A DNA stretch of 64,000 bases from Circinella minor. Lineage: Eukaryota; Mucoromycota; Mucoromycetes; Mucorales; Lichtheimiaceae. The stretch lies in contig JAEPRB010000043.1 in NCBI GenBank assembly GCA_016758965.1, positions 155,407-219,406 of the forward strand. The letters run 5' to 3'. This document shows positions 35,484 to 48,092 of the stretch, in pieces (position 1 is the first letter of the stretch; each line of letters opens with the position of its first letter). The notes under the pieces are model-generated. The model was not told the origin of the DNA, searched no databases, and saw nothing but the letters and a program-made list of their open reading frames with translations. The position numbers and the translations under genes are program-made.

Positions 35484-38400
35484 TTTTTTTTCTTTGTTAT
35501 TATATTTATATATGATTTAAAGAAAAAAAGGTAAAAGAAAAAGAAAAGAGAGAAAATAAAGGCAAGACTCTTTTTTTTTTTTTTTAGTTTGTTGTTTCAC
35601 TTGTCACACTGTGTCACTTGAGCGCATGACGAAAGGTGTGCTACGATTATGACGACGCGCGTTCATAATCTCTCTTTCTTGTAAATGATTCATTTTAAAT
35701 AATATATCTTTTTGTCTTAATATATTCTATTGATGTTTGACTCTATTTCTTTTTTTCACAAAAACCTGTTATAATTTAAAGTGATTTATTTATATACGTA
35801 AGAAAGAATTATCACATTGGATACACGATGGTCAAAGGATTTTTCTGATTATTGCATAAATCTCTTTCCCTCGCCCCGCCATGTGACTCCTCTCAACTTA
35901 ATTTTATTCTGTTTGGGATCAGCCCATTTGTAATACTATAAACAATAAAGTATTTTGTTAACTAATATAATAAGTCATGATATCATCTTTTTTTTTAACT
36001 CTATATTCTCTTGATTGCGCCCTTTTCTTTCTTTTTCTCCACAGCAGTTTTACTTTTATATTGATTTGTCTTATGTATACGTATATAAAAAGGTAAAATA
36101 TATAAGTATGAATGATAACTTATATCAAGTAATACTTCTTTTTCTAATAACACTAATCTGGAATTATCTTATGACTCCTTGTGAATGGCCTTTGTCATAC
36201 CTGCAATTGGTATATACAATTAAATGATGAAAACATCACGATCATCATAAGATTTGAATTTTCATATAAAGTATAGTAGTATAGGAAGATGTCCTCAGAT
36301 ATTAGTTGAAATCAAGGAACATTTGATTAGGGTGTTAAGTAGTGTCTTGGAGAATTATATTATAATTATAATAATAATGTAAATTTTGTTGTTTAATATG
36401 GATCATAATTCAAAATAAGTGCAATTATTATTATAAAGATAAATAATATTATTACATTTAGTAGATAGTGATTAAACGCACCTCAATTCTGTTTAGATTT
36501 TGTATAAAAATTAACGAAAATGGCTGTCGAATAATCAATGCTAATTATTACTTCTTTTAGTACGTATTCTATAATTGTATTGTAATATTTGGATTATTTA
36601 GTGTACAAATAATATAAAAGTAGAATTCTTTTTTCCTTACTAATTTTTTCGATCTTCTTTACACGTCGATCCATACATATATTTGTTGAACTACATTATT
36701 GTATATACGGTCTGTCTGCAACTTTAAAATGTAATATAGAGAATGGCATTGTATATAAATACAGATATATTGTCAATACGAGTCGTGTTTGGAACTTTAC
36801 TTATCAAAATGTGCAAGATAGACATCTAATTATAACTACTCCTATGTACTACAGATTTTTCATTTTTAAAACCCACTGATTTATGCTGTTTATTATATAT
36901 AGTTTTACCCATCTGGATATATAGAGGAGCAGTTATATCCTACGTATTAAAAGAAAACGGATGAATATTTGAGGAGCAATATTTAAATATACTCTATTCA
37001 TAATACCATACTCTTCTATGTAAACAGTGGTATTCTCTAAACATGGAAAATCAAATGAAAAAAAATTTTTATGATAAAACTTGTGGCTCTTTTTCGTTTC
37101 ACATTGAATATTCAATATAATGGGCTGTACATATTATTTTTAACGAGTATAATCATTAATATATATATGATACTTATTTTTGTTTAACCCATTATTGATT
37201 ATTATAATATTAAGTAGTATTTTATTATAGAAAGAAAAATAATGAATAATGTGTAACTTATGTATATGTCATTGATATCGATATAATTGAAATCTGTATA
37301 TTGAACTTTTCGATAAGTGAGCCTTTTATTTTTATTTATTATCCATGGCTACTATGTCAAACGAGAGAGAGGAGGGGGATAAATTGTTTATACACCCGTT
37401 GAAAAAAACAAAATCCTGCTGGTCATTGATAAGTCTGTGAAATACTATATAAAAAAAAAAGAATGAAAAGAGATGATAGTGCATGCGTGTATAATGTTGA
37501 GTAGTATGCAGTAATTTCTCTACTCTTTTTTCCTTTTTTCTGTTGCTTGGTTTCGTAGTACCATTTGATATTTCTGATTATTTCCCCAATATTTTCAGTC
37601 AGAACCTGGTTCTAGTTCTTTTTATTAAAAATGGTGGATAGGGTTATAAATTTACTTGGTTGCTATTTAACAAGAGCCTGTAAATGATTGGAATATTTTT
37701 CGGTATCGATGATAGTATCAACATGCAATGAATATTTGAAAAGAGCTATTTTTCTAGTTTTATTGTTGTACTTATATCTATTTGTTTTTTATCGAGTGAA
37801 AAAAATGCAACAGTAAACGAACCTTGTGTAACCATAAATATTCCACTTTTATATGTTACACAGTGCTTATCCCTTTGTTGAAATATTGGCGTTACTTAGT
37901 AAAATATCATATTTTGACAAAACTTTGAAGTAACAAATCTCAATGGAGAATGTTTTTTTCTACGTAAAAACTGTTCCGTAACATCTCTTCAGAATACTTA
38001 AATTAACATATATTACGGCTCAAAAAGTTGATACCTTCATTTCTGACTTTTTTTTTTGTCAATTCTTGTTCCAACCCATATTTTGACGGTTTAAGTCAGG
38101 ATGCACCTTAAGAAGAAGAAGAAAAAAAACAACGTGATGTTTATGTAAGTAAACCAAACAAATGTTTGGTCTACCGATATTACAGCTTTGGTCATAAAAC
38201 TAATTACATAATAACTAACTCGATGATGGGCTTTTTTTTATTTTTTTATTTTTACATATCGAATTATCTTTTTAAGTACGTACGTATTTCTCGGGAATCT
38301 TTTCAAAGATTCGTCTTTTCATTATATAATATATATGTGACAAAGAACCTGAAAGTCACTGCAAGGGGCGGGGGGCAGCTGAGATTTATTTACAAAATGT

Positions 38401-39006
38401 ACATCTTGCATTACACAAAATTGAAAAAGAAAAAGTCGGATCATATCTATTTTATGGATATGAAGTATTACTTTATCTTTTTATTGGTCGAAAATTTGTC
38501 ATCGAGTCTTCTATATTCATGCGAGAAACATGAACAATCCGGAAGGCTTTGTAACTTGTTCAAACAAATGTAACTATATACTCTATTATTAATACGTTAT
38601 TTTCTTTCCCTTTATAGTATTACATATATAGTATAAAATAAAAAGTATCTATATATAACACATATTTTGATTTTTTTTCTTTTACTTAAATTTTTTTTTA
38701 CTACGTATAACTTGTAACGAACACATTTTCTGGTTTATTATTGTACATAAACTTTAAAATTATATATGAAGATTTATTATTTTTTTATACAAACAGAATA
38801 AAATATAAAGGTAAAAAAGAAATAAAAACATTTACTGATATCACAAAACGAAGGTGGGGGTGGAAGGATATTATATAATACATACACGGATAAAAGAGAA
38901 AAAGGGGGGAAATATTGGTAATAATAATAATCGTAATATAAATATGAATATAAGTTATCTATTAAGATAAGTTTTTTTTTTGTTAACGTAAGGGAGATTT
39001 TCTTTT
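35484..39006. other. Large gene-poor intergenic block
   Basis: About 3.5 kb with no supportable gene. Longest open frames (36015-36227, 38166-38573) are rich in F/Y/I as expected for AT-rich noncoding DNA and lack splice-consistent extensions. An ACGTACGT motif lies at about 38278-38285, and a 10-base CAAAATCCTG at 37408-37417 matches the end of the palindromic element. Confidence 0.4.
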
Positions 39007-40976
39007 TTAGACTGCCTTGAGAAGCTTCCAACCACCACGTCTGACTCTCAAAAGCCAACATAAGCAAGAACCTGCAAAGAATAAAACACCTGAATAGATG
39101 ATAGCACCTTGATAGTTATTTCCGCTACCCATTTCAATAATGGCGGAACATGCAGGTTGAGCAGCAAGTCCACCCCAACTCCAAGCGAAAAAGGCCCATC
39201 CAGTACCAGTATCAACACGATCGACACCAACAATTTGAGCTGTTAAAGATGTAATCATGGCAATGTATCCACCACCGAAAATACCATAGAGACAAGCGAA
39301 TGCCCACATACTGCCAGCAGAAGTAGCAGTAAGCCATACAGCCAAATGAACAATACAAGCCATAATACTACAGAAAACAGCCATATTGAAACGACCAACA
39401 TAATCACTAATAAAACCAACACTAATCTTGCCAACAAACATTAAAGCTGCCATAATAGCACTGATATTGGTTCCAACCCATGGATCAATCTTGAGGTAAT
39501 CAGCATATGAGGGTACAAAACTTGCAGGCATCTAATAATTGTTGTTTTATTTTTATTTTATTTTTTAAAAAAAAGTGATATTAGTTTACTATAATCCACT
39601 TGTTTTTGAACATATACACATACACAAAAAAATAAAACTCTTGTTGCTGTTCACTTTTCAAAAAGGTAAAAAAAAAAAAAAAATACGATGAATGATATTA
39701 ATACTTACGTAGAATGCAAAGTTTCCAACGAAATGAATAACAAAGAAGATAATAAAATCTTTATTTTTGAAATCCTTCCAATCAATCAAAGGAACGTTCT
39801 TTGGAATAGGATTAAGACGGAAAGAGAAAGCAGCACCGATAGCAAGAGCAACAAGTTCAATGAAACCAAGAATACGAAGAGCCCAACGATAACCGACAGC
39901 TTCGAAACAAGCATTAGAAATATTGGATAAAGCCAAACCACCGACACCTGATGCGGACATAGTAATGCCAACAGCTAAACCTCTGCGTTTATCAAACCAT
40001 TGTTGAGGATTACGAAGACAAACATACCAAGCGAGAGAAGTACCAATACCAGACATAACACCTTGTGTCAAATATAATTGCCAGATCTATATTATTATAA
40101 GAAAAAATAATTAATTTTTTTTTCTTTAGTATACTATAGAATTGGTTTTCGTTCCATATAACTCAACAAGTATTCTATATAAATCAAAAGTTTGTATACT
40201 AATAATTTACCTCATTTGTAATACTTGCAAACATTAAAGCTAAACAACATAAGATACATGCTACACCAACGATAAGGCGGTCATTGAATCTACTTGCCAA
40301 CCACATGGAAATTGGACCTGTAATAGTACAGAACCAATACCATAAAGAACCGACCCATGAAATTAATGTCATGTTGCCTGGATATTCTACTGTGTTATAT
40401 TGACGAAGATATACACCCCAACTAAAAAAAATAGTGTATAAGATTTTTTTTTATCATTAATACACATTTATATATTACTTTTTTGAAAAAAAGAAAAGAA
40501 AAAAAAGGCGTTAATCTTTTATGTAGATAGTATAATACCTGTAACCATAACCTTGACTGTAAAATACATTTTATATTATATTTTGTAAAAGAAAGAAAAA
40601 GAAACATTAGTTAGTTGATCTATTTGTTTGCTTTTAATATTATATCATATATAATTTATTCTTACGTTGCAAAGAAACACTATATATAACAAAAGAAAAA
40701 TTACATCATTAATATCTTATTCTATTTTATTTTATTTTATTTTTGACTTTGTCATGATGGGTTTCACAATACAGAAATATAACTTACGCAGAATGCTCCA
40801 AATACTGTTAACCATGCCTTTAAACCTCCATCTGGAGGAGGAATTAGTTCTTGTGACAACTCCGATACTTGTTCGACATCAATGCCTTCTTTCTTAAGAT
40901 TCGAAGAAGTATCATCATCATTTATGAAATGTTTTTCTGTTACAGAAGTAGGTACATTCGGTGATGTTGTTGTCAT
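39007..40976 (-). CDS. MFS monocarboxylate-type transporter
   Basis: Six exons (40976-40788, 40679-40666, 40556-40539, 40421-40211, 40086-39709, 39531-39007) give 444 residues. The cytoplasmic N-terminus ends with PPDGGLKAWLTVFGAF, the PDGG-x-W motif that opens TM1 in monocarboxylate porters. The 14- and 18-base exons supply the TM1 end and the GYGYSWGVY segment. About twelve membrane helices follow, with RFNDR after TM2 and DKRRGLAVGI between TM4 and TM5. The C-terminal half starts MPASFVPSYADYLKID and contains ISDYVGRF, the second MFS loop motif. The family includes yeast Mch proteins, which carry monocarboxylates or riboflavin and sit in plasma or vacuolar membrane. Substrate unknown. Confidence 0.88.
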
Positions 40977-43899
40977 GGTAATAATGTGTAAAGAAAAGAA
41001 AAAGAAAAAAAAAAGTGATAAAGAAGAAGAGGCGTGAGAGAAGAGCTGATGAACTGCTTGGCGGTTTCTTTTTAACTTTTCTTTCAAATGACAGTTTATT
41101 ATAGATAACTAATCTTTTTCACAAACCATAAATGAGATAATACTTTTTTTTTTTTTTTTTTTTTGATAAAGTTGGGTCAAGCGAGTTTTGGTTGGGCGGG
41201 GAATTATTTCAAATAAAAAAGCTCACAGATCAAGTAAAGTTCAAACACAACATCGAGAAAATATAACTCTAGATCTAATCGTCCCACACCGTGGCATATT
41301 ATTTGAAAAAACACAAATATAACATTTTTTGTCTCACGTTATAATTCGGACTAACTGATTTCTTTTTTCTTTCATTATAAGCTTTGAGTTTGACATTTCA
41401 TAGGCCAATTCATCCCGGTTGATGAATAATAGACGTCCAATGGTTCTGCTTTTTCTTCAAACAACTGGTTGACAGCTTTACTTTTATTCTTTGGATATCG
41501 GATGTTGTTTTCTTTTATGGTATTTTGACACATCATTCAACATGTATTTTTATCTTTCAATTTTATCATCATTTTATGTATATATTTTTCTCACACATTG
41601 CATTCTTGGTAAAGGTTTCTACATATATTAGATTTCTTTTCACACTTTTAAATTCTTCTTATATTCTGGTTGATTATTTTCCCATTTTTTTTTTCTCTCG
41701 GTAAGATTCGGTTTTGATCTCTTGTACTACGTCATCTTTGTGATCAAATTAGAATTGTATTTAAAAACGATTGTGAGAAAAAATAGCACCGTGGGAGTTT
41801 ATGCTTTTTACACTCATGGTTTTTTGATTGCTGATAATAATATACAGCGGTAGAAATTAAATTTGGGTCAGATGCGAGCACTACCAAGCTTGCCCGTTAC
41901 TATTGCCTGCATATAATCAGCTCAAGAACGCATTTGGTACGCCAACATCCGCTCCAACCAATTGCTCGTTTTTAAGTTTATTACCTAAGATCATGGGATG
42001 TCTTTATTATTATGACGTCCTTCTTATTGTTGGTAATATCCATCTAGGTCGATCGACAAAAAAGCTCTATTTGGCTTACGTAGAAGTAGAGACTGTATGT
42101 AGTGTCATTGAGGTATCCTTTCATTCGTTTCTTAATATACTACCACTGACTTTATGGAATTCGAATCTTAGGTTCTAGCTATAGAATGAGAAGTATTGTT
42201 CTATATCGTAAATAATACAGCTCATACATATTGTTCACTAACATATCTTGTTCTTTTTGTACAGGAGCGAACCTGTTGAACAATCATGGACTGATTTAAT
42301 ATGACAAAAGGAGGATGTTGAAAATATTTTACTTATTACTTTTTTTTTATATATAGGTTACTATTTAATGTGTCATTCTTTGTGAATGTTGATATATTCT
42401 AACAATCTTTAGAATACAAACGTAGATAGAGTTTTATTTTTTGCTTTGCGCCTGTCATTTTTCATCTTAATATGGTAGTTATTATGGTTACCAATTTTTT
42501 TTTGGCAGTCTATCACTTCTCTTCTATCACAAAAAATAAATAAATTAGTATTTTGATCTTATGATATGAATATCTATAAAATTGCTCTGGGTAATGGTTC
42601 TTCAAATTCCGTTTCTATTCACATATGAAAAAGTTGCTCATTGATGATGAATATACCCGGATTTGTTATTTTTATTATTCTTCTTTTACGGTTACAAAAA
42701 AAAAAAAAATAGAAAAAATGTGGGGCAACAAATCGGGGATTAGATAACGCCATTAAAATTAAGTTGATTAAAAAAAAAAGATAAGAAAACAAACCAATAA
42801 TGGTCAATCTATATATTGGTGCGGGATAAATAAACTTTAATTCTTCAGGGGCGGGGGATGATTTTTTTTTAAACGAACACATAAAAAATAAAAAAAAAAT
42901 CATATAGCAAAAAATACAAATCGAAAAAACAAATGTGATCTTTATCCGAACTCTCTTTTCTTTTTTTTTTGCTTCCACTTTTTCTTTTGTTGCAATCTCA
43001 TGTAATTTTAGATCAATTTAAGAACATTTAAAATGTAACAATAAATTATAACTATAAATTTTCCAAATTAGAAGTCGAACCATCACTTCACAACCTCGTG
43101 ATCATATTAAGACTATTTGTTAGTTGTTTTAAGACAAAATTGTACACAAATAGGACTAATTTAGAAAGTACGAGAAGTATCACAATTGAACCAAAAGAAA
43201 ATGATTTATTGATTTCAATTGTTAGTTAACACACAATAGTATAATATTACGTGTTGTGTCATAAATATATTACTATTTCTCAGCTGTTAATTGTTGGTTT
43301 ATTAATCTGATGTTTCTAACCCACGAATTATCTACGTACTGTATATATTTTATAATAGGATGATTGAATATATATATTATAAAGGTTATATTTAGTTATG
43401 ATATATGATATTTACAGTAATTAAAAAGAATAACTATTATGTAAACCAATACGTATATTTTTTTTACACCTATAAGCTCTTCGAATGATGATGTTATGTA
43501 TTTGTGTGAGGCTACCAATTCGCTTTAAAGAATTATCACTGTGTACGTACCGTATTATATACAGAGAGAGATAGAAATAGAGAGAGGCATTTTATCTGGA
43601 AGTGTAATAGTAAATACCCCGTACTTGGATATGTGTTTTATCCAAGTTTTATACACAGCTTCCCACCGTTATACTGCCATAGTTCTATATCATTAAATAA
43701 CTTAAAATGAAAAATGAAAAAAAAAGGTAGCTATCACATAAAATTTGAAATTGCTTTTATTTTATTACATCAAGTTTACTATTGTTTTTTCCACTATTAC
43801 AATATAATACTATTGCGGTGCAATTAATATCCCATTTTTTTTTATATTAAGTTAGTTTTTTATTGAAAACTAATCTAATCTAATATATATATATATATA
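40977..43899. other. Gene-poor intergenic block
   Basis: About 2.9 kb without a supportable gene. The stretch 41870-42180 is less AT-biased and has an open frame, but its translation resembles no family and it shows no splice signals joining to anything. Long T and A runs occur near 41145-41164 and 42697-42709. Confidence 0.4.
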
Positions 43900-44070
43900 T
43901 TACTTTGTAGTTTGACGGCGTCGTTCCATTTTAGCAGGAAAATCTTCATCGTCAAAGTTTGGCATTTAAGGTTCTTGTACTGATGAAGTATAATATTTAC
44001 CACTAGCTGTAAGAATAGTTACTTTGACTTCCTCACATTCTGTTGCCCATTGAATGGCAGTGAGCCAATC
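43900..44070 (-). pseudogene. Enoyl-CoA isomerase/hydratase fragment
   Basis: One exon-sized stretch after a TAG acceptor at 44071 reads DWLTAIQWATECEEVKVTIL, then TASGKYYTS, matching the oxyanion-hole-side N-terminal part of peroxisomal delta3,delta2-enoyl-CoA isomerases (Eci1-like). The expected G after YTS is lost, a TAA falls at 43968-43966, and the frame then continues MPNFDDEDFPAKMERRRQTTK before a second TAA. No exons with the rest of the domain are found on either side. It is best read as a relic of a partial gene copy carried into or broken by the mobile island. Confidence 0.5.
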
Positions 44071-44170
44071 CTATTACTCTACGTACGTTTTTTTAAGAAG
44101 GAAAAGAAATAAAGTGTTTGCAGAGGAAAGAGGAATGGTTATGTTGCGTGGTATTGATACTAATAATATA

Positions 44171-44375
44171 TCAACCTCTTCCTGCCTCGCTTCGCTCGGC
44201 TAAATGAGCCCCTTCGCTTCGGGTCATTTAACGGCATACGGTTTCGCTGCGCATTCGCTGCGCATTCGCTGTGGAAAAAAAGTGCTGTTTCCGAGGTTGT
44301 GGAAAAAGAATGCTTTATTTGAGGTTGTGGAAAAAAATGCTTTATGAGTTTGTAGAAAAAAAATAATCTACTTTA
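44171..44375. repeat. GC-rich hairpin tract plus tandem repeats
   Basis: Within AT-rich DNA, 44180-44275 is full of CGCT/TTCG units. TAAATGA (44201-44207) pairs with TCATTTA (44224-44230) around a CCC/GGG stem, and CGCTGCGCATT is repeated at about 44246-44270. Next to it, a unit of about 25-28 bases beginning GAGGTTGTGGAAAAA is repeated about three times with decay (44275-44365). GC hairpin clusters of this kind are typical of fungal mitochondrial spacers, but nothing else here is mitochondrial. Confidence 0.55.
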
Positions 44376-44619
44376 AGAAAACAACTTTTTTGTTTTCCTT
44401 TTTTTTTATCATTTTACTTATCTTAGTTTACCACTAAATTTAACTATGATAGCCTGACCTATTATTTATACACTAAATGATGTTAAACTGTTAATTTGTT
44501 ATGTTGTATATTTATAATTATTGAGGAGAGAAAAAACAAAAAATATGTAATTGTAAAAAAGAGAGTATACTAAAGAAAGAAACAAAAAATATATGACGGT
44601 GAATAAGAGAACGAAAAGT

Positions 44620-44960
44620 CTAAGTTGTAGTAGATGTAGTAGTAGAAAATGTGGTAGTAGTAGATGTAGTAATAGGAGCGTTGGTTGTATGAATATTTTG
44701 TTCAGCTAATGTTGCTGGTGGTGGTGGTGGTGGTGGTGGTGGCAGCAGTATCTCATGATATACAATATTGTCGGTAGATGGTGTTGTATTAGTAAATAAT
44801 GTCATATCGACAGGAATATATATATATCATTTGGGTTTGTTGCTCTGGAAAGAGCAACATATAGTTGACCATGTGCAAATACACCTTCTTGCAGACGAAT
44901 ACCGACGTGCTCTAAGGTTTGACCCTGTGTCTTCATCGGTAATAGCTGCATAGGCTTTTT
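44620..44960 (-). pseudogene. Helitron Rep/helicase C-terminal remnant
   Basis: The minus strand reads [20 protein letters not shown], then [17 protein letters not shown], the last motifs of a PIF1-type helicase as found at the end of Helitron RepHel proteins (TQGQTL and GQLYVALSR). A frameshift near 44810 separates this from DMTLFTN and NIVYHEILL, the usual tail, followed by nine prolines and a T/S-rich end. Everything upstream of these motifs is missing; the DNA immediately 5' (44965-45330) has only imperfect TATAGG palindromes. It marks an old Helitron insertion. Confidence 0.65.
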
Positions 44961-45334
44961 AGAGATAGATCAGCATATATCGGCCTATATACCCTACATA
45001 TGCAACATCAGAGACTCGTTAACCTATTTACTCTCACATATGTCATATAGGCCTATATAGGTAGGCAGGTACTGTTATATATGCCTGTATAGCTAAACTA
45101 GTAAAGTTATATATCTCAATATAGTAATAAATATGTACTATAGTATTTGAGGGCTATATACTGCTAAACAGAATTTATAATAATGTACATCATAATCCTT
45201 TATTTTTTTTTTATAAAAGCAAGCTGCAATATTTATTCGCTATATATATACAATTTATGCAAATCAATTACTACATGGTATTATTAGCACTTATTACATC
45301 AGAAAATTACTCACTACGTTGTTAATAATATATA

Positions 45335-46429
45335 CTAAGCATCATTATTATCATCATCTGATATTCCTGCTAAGGCTCCTACTGACCATCTGGAACAATT
45401 TTGTCTTTCACGCAATCCCTCATGTACTTTTTCCGATACATTTAACCAATGAATTCGTCGTCCCAAAGATGAATTTGGATCAAGAATTGCACGATATGTC
45501 TTATAATAAACAGATGAACGGCTAAATTCCTTTCCTTCTTTACCTTTTGAGAGTTCGTTATCACTTAATTTTGCAAGTCGGTACATGATCTACGATGTGT
45601 ATGTCAAGGTATTAAATGTCCTGTATAAACACTGTAATGAAACATATTAAAAACATTTTACACTTACTGCTGCATGAGTCAAAGCCATCAGCGACCTAGG
45701 TACTGGATCAGGAATTTCTTCCAAACGTGGGCCTGAGCTCCCTCCACAATTCAAACATGTATACTTTATACAGTCTACAAGACAAGTATTTTCCAATAGT
45801 GCACCTTTAGGACGATAATCGCGACGGGAAAATCTTATATGAATATTATTAGTTTATCGGTAAGTATGCTTTTACATCAACCATCCCATTTAGTACCTTG
45901 CATCAGTTAATAAACATTTATATTTTTCTTTGTCGTTATATGGAGCCTCATCAGACAATTCATTCACAGGCCATTGATAGACCTTTGTGATCCAATTTTC
46001 AACTTGAGTATGGTATGTCTTTCGTCGTTCATTAATACATGTTTCGTACTACGTAAAAAAAAGAAAAACAAATCGTGCTTAATAAATGCTTCTGAATAAA
46101 CATTGCATAGACAGCACTTATATTATATTATATATATTTTTCGGAGCATACGTAAGGGGTAGTATCATCAGGATGGATTCGAAGAATCTTTTTCAATATT
46201 TCTAAAGCGCCATCATTCGAATCTCGCCCTTGCACAAATTCATCTCTTACATATGTATCGATGCTTGCTAAACCATCGAATAAACTTTTTCCATCTTTTA
46301 TATTTTCCAATGATAAGTTTAATCTAAGATGATAAACAATAAAAAAAGTTAGTCCGTAATTGTATATTCGGGATTATAAAGGTCTACTTACTGCCATGAA
46401 CTGAGACAGGTATTTATCTCATGGTACAT
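45335..46429 (-). CDS. Intact orphan gene in transposon island
   Basis: Five exons join in phase: 46429-46392, 46323-46152, 46048-45897, 45833-45668 and 45589-45335, giving 260 residues with no stop. Visible features are a helical N-terminal half (SLFDGLASIDTYVRDEF, LEILKKILRIHPDD), a stretch with YETCINERRKTYHTQVE and VYQWPVNEL, a cysteine segment CLVDCIKYTCLNCGG (one CxxC pair) and a C-terminal basic/acidic tail. No family is recognised and no signal peptide is seen. The start is the first in-frame ATG of the first exon and an upstream exon cannot be excluded. Intact splicing amid dead transposons suggests either a recent cargo gene or a conserved lineage-specific gene. Confidence 0.55.
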
Positions 46430-47330
46430 ATAAAAAGAAACAGGTGTGTTATGTAAGTAAAAGAAAGAGTAAACTCTTTGTTGTAATATAATACAAGTCC
46501 ACTATATTGCTAAAGTTTAGTTAAACTAAATAAGCATATAGTGGTTCCAGGAATGCAATAATAAATGGTAAGAGTTCAGAGGGGTAGGGCAAACAAATAC
46601 ATAAATAATACATGTCATCAATCTCTTGACCACATATTGGGCTTCCATCTGGATAGGGTCCTCAAAGGAAAAGAAGAACCTGTCGGAAGATAGGATTGGA
46701 TAATGGGTTAAAATGTAGATGATGCTGATGAGAAGCAACAGCAATTCAAAAGTTTGTCCTTGAAAGAAACTGATTGACTGGATAATAAAGACAGAAGAAA
46801 CGGAATAAATGGAAATCAAGGCTCAGCACAACAGATCCCCGTTAAATAGTCAGAGGATCTTTTATTTCTTTCCATTAATTAAATGTATAGGTAGATAACA
46901 TGTTTTATTATGTATTGTATTTTATTGTAATCAGTTTATTATGGGCTTATGATGAGGTACATAGCTTGTACACAATTGGAAAAAAAACAAATTCCTGTCT
47001 TAGACCCTCCAGATAATAATATATATAGTATTACATTCAACTTTGTGGCATCTGTTGTTGTGATTGTTATTTATTGACGCTAATTATATGTACAAATATA
47101 ATGATGATAATTGAAAAAGAAAAAAGTTGTTGTAGTTACGGTTTCTGTATATTTAATATCGCAATTATTCATAGTGGTGATTAAAAAAAGTTGTTGTGAT
47201 AATAGAACGTATATGTATGGATGTAAATATACATTCATAAAAAACGGTTATATTGAATTATTGACATTTCGGGGTATAGAATGCTAGTGTTGTTACATGG
47301 ATTTTGGTATTGATGATGAGGACGGTGTTG
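46430..47330. other. Intergenic, no gene seen
   Basis: The stretch lies between the orphan gene and the third PD-(D/E)XK-family gene. It has no coding or repeat structure that I can support. Confidence 0.35.
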
Positions 47331-48030
47331 TTATTCTAATTTTTTTTTTGGCAAGGATGATGATGGTGTTGAAGAAGATGACTCGTCATTTGTGGATGAG
47401 AAGCATGGTGGGAATACATTCATTGTTCTGGAAAATTTCAACGGGATACGGAAGTTGTCATATGTTTCCAACGTTTCTTCCATCACTATTTTGCCCATCA
47501 TTGCTAATTCCAACATACTGGCGATTCTTTTTGGAAAGTTCGATGACGATAATGGGTATGGAAGTTCTCTAGTTCTTCGGATTCTCAAAACATATCCAAA
47601 CGGACAATCCATATCCAATAATTGAATATTCTTGCCTAGAAATAGAATTATACTTCCCGATTAGTATGCGCGTATATCATATACTACATAGTTGTATATT
47701 TTATATTATCATGATTAATCTAATCCTACCATTGATGTTGTATGCAATGATGTGTATCTTGTGCACAAGTTCGGAGGCATACTTGAAAATGTCGAGGAAC
47801 ATCTCTTTCATAACGGTGGGGAGTTTCAATCGAGAATCAGTCAGCTCTTTTGTAGGGTCATCATGGTGTCCAATTTCTAAACAGCCAATTTCCATGTCGC
47901 TGCCTTTGTAGATGGTATCCACGCGAACACCCATTTTCACTTTTTCGACTGGATCTATGGAAGAAATCACCCGCTTTCCATTGCGTGACGAACGACTTGC
48001 TCTACTTGTAATTTCTTTGCTATAACCCAT
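47331..48030 (-). CDS. PD-(D/E)XK-like family, intact short copy C
   Basis: Two exons (48030-47730, 47635-47331) give 201 residues without stops. The first carries KMGVRVDTIY, DMEIGCLEIG and LTDSRLKLPTVMKEMF, which align in order with GRRLDLIL, ELGGGEAG and ERDLKLPKALKDMM of copies A and B. The second carries MDCPFGYVLRIRRTRELPY, matching the VPEKYAFRITRTQNV block. The D...E-x-G spacing is that of the putative nuclease core. The N-terminal half present in copy A (RHSYY, VRELERGG) is missing; instead a truncated transposase ends about 60 bases upstream at an intron-like donor (48092). It may be a shortened single-domain protein, or the 3' end of a chimeric transcript with the transposase exons. 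Confidence 0.6.
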
Positions 48031-48092
48031 TATTCTTCAGTTAGTTACTATAATCCAAGACATACTATATATTAATAAGAACTATCCTAAGA

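Noticed and set aside
36015..38573. Several open frames of 60-135 codons
   Set aside because: Low-complexity hydrophobic translations typical of AT-rich DNA and no recognisable domain.
41903..42178. 91-codon open frame in a less AT-biased patch
   Set aside because: No homology recognised, no splice signals, and the minus strand reads just as plausibly; not supportable.
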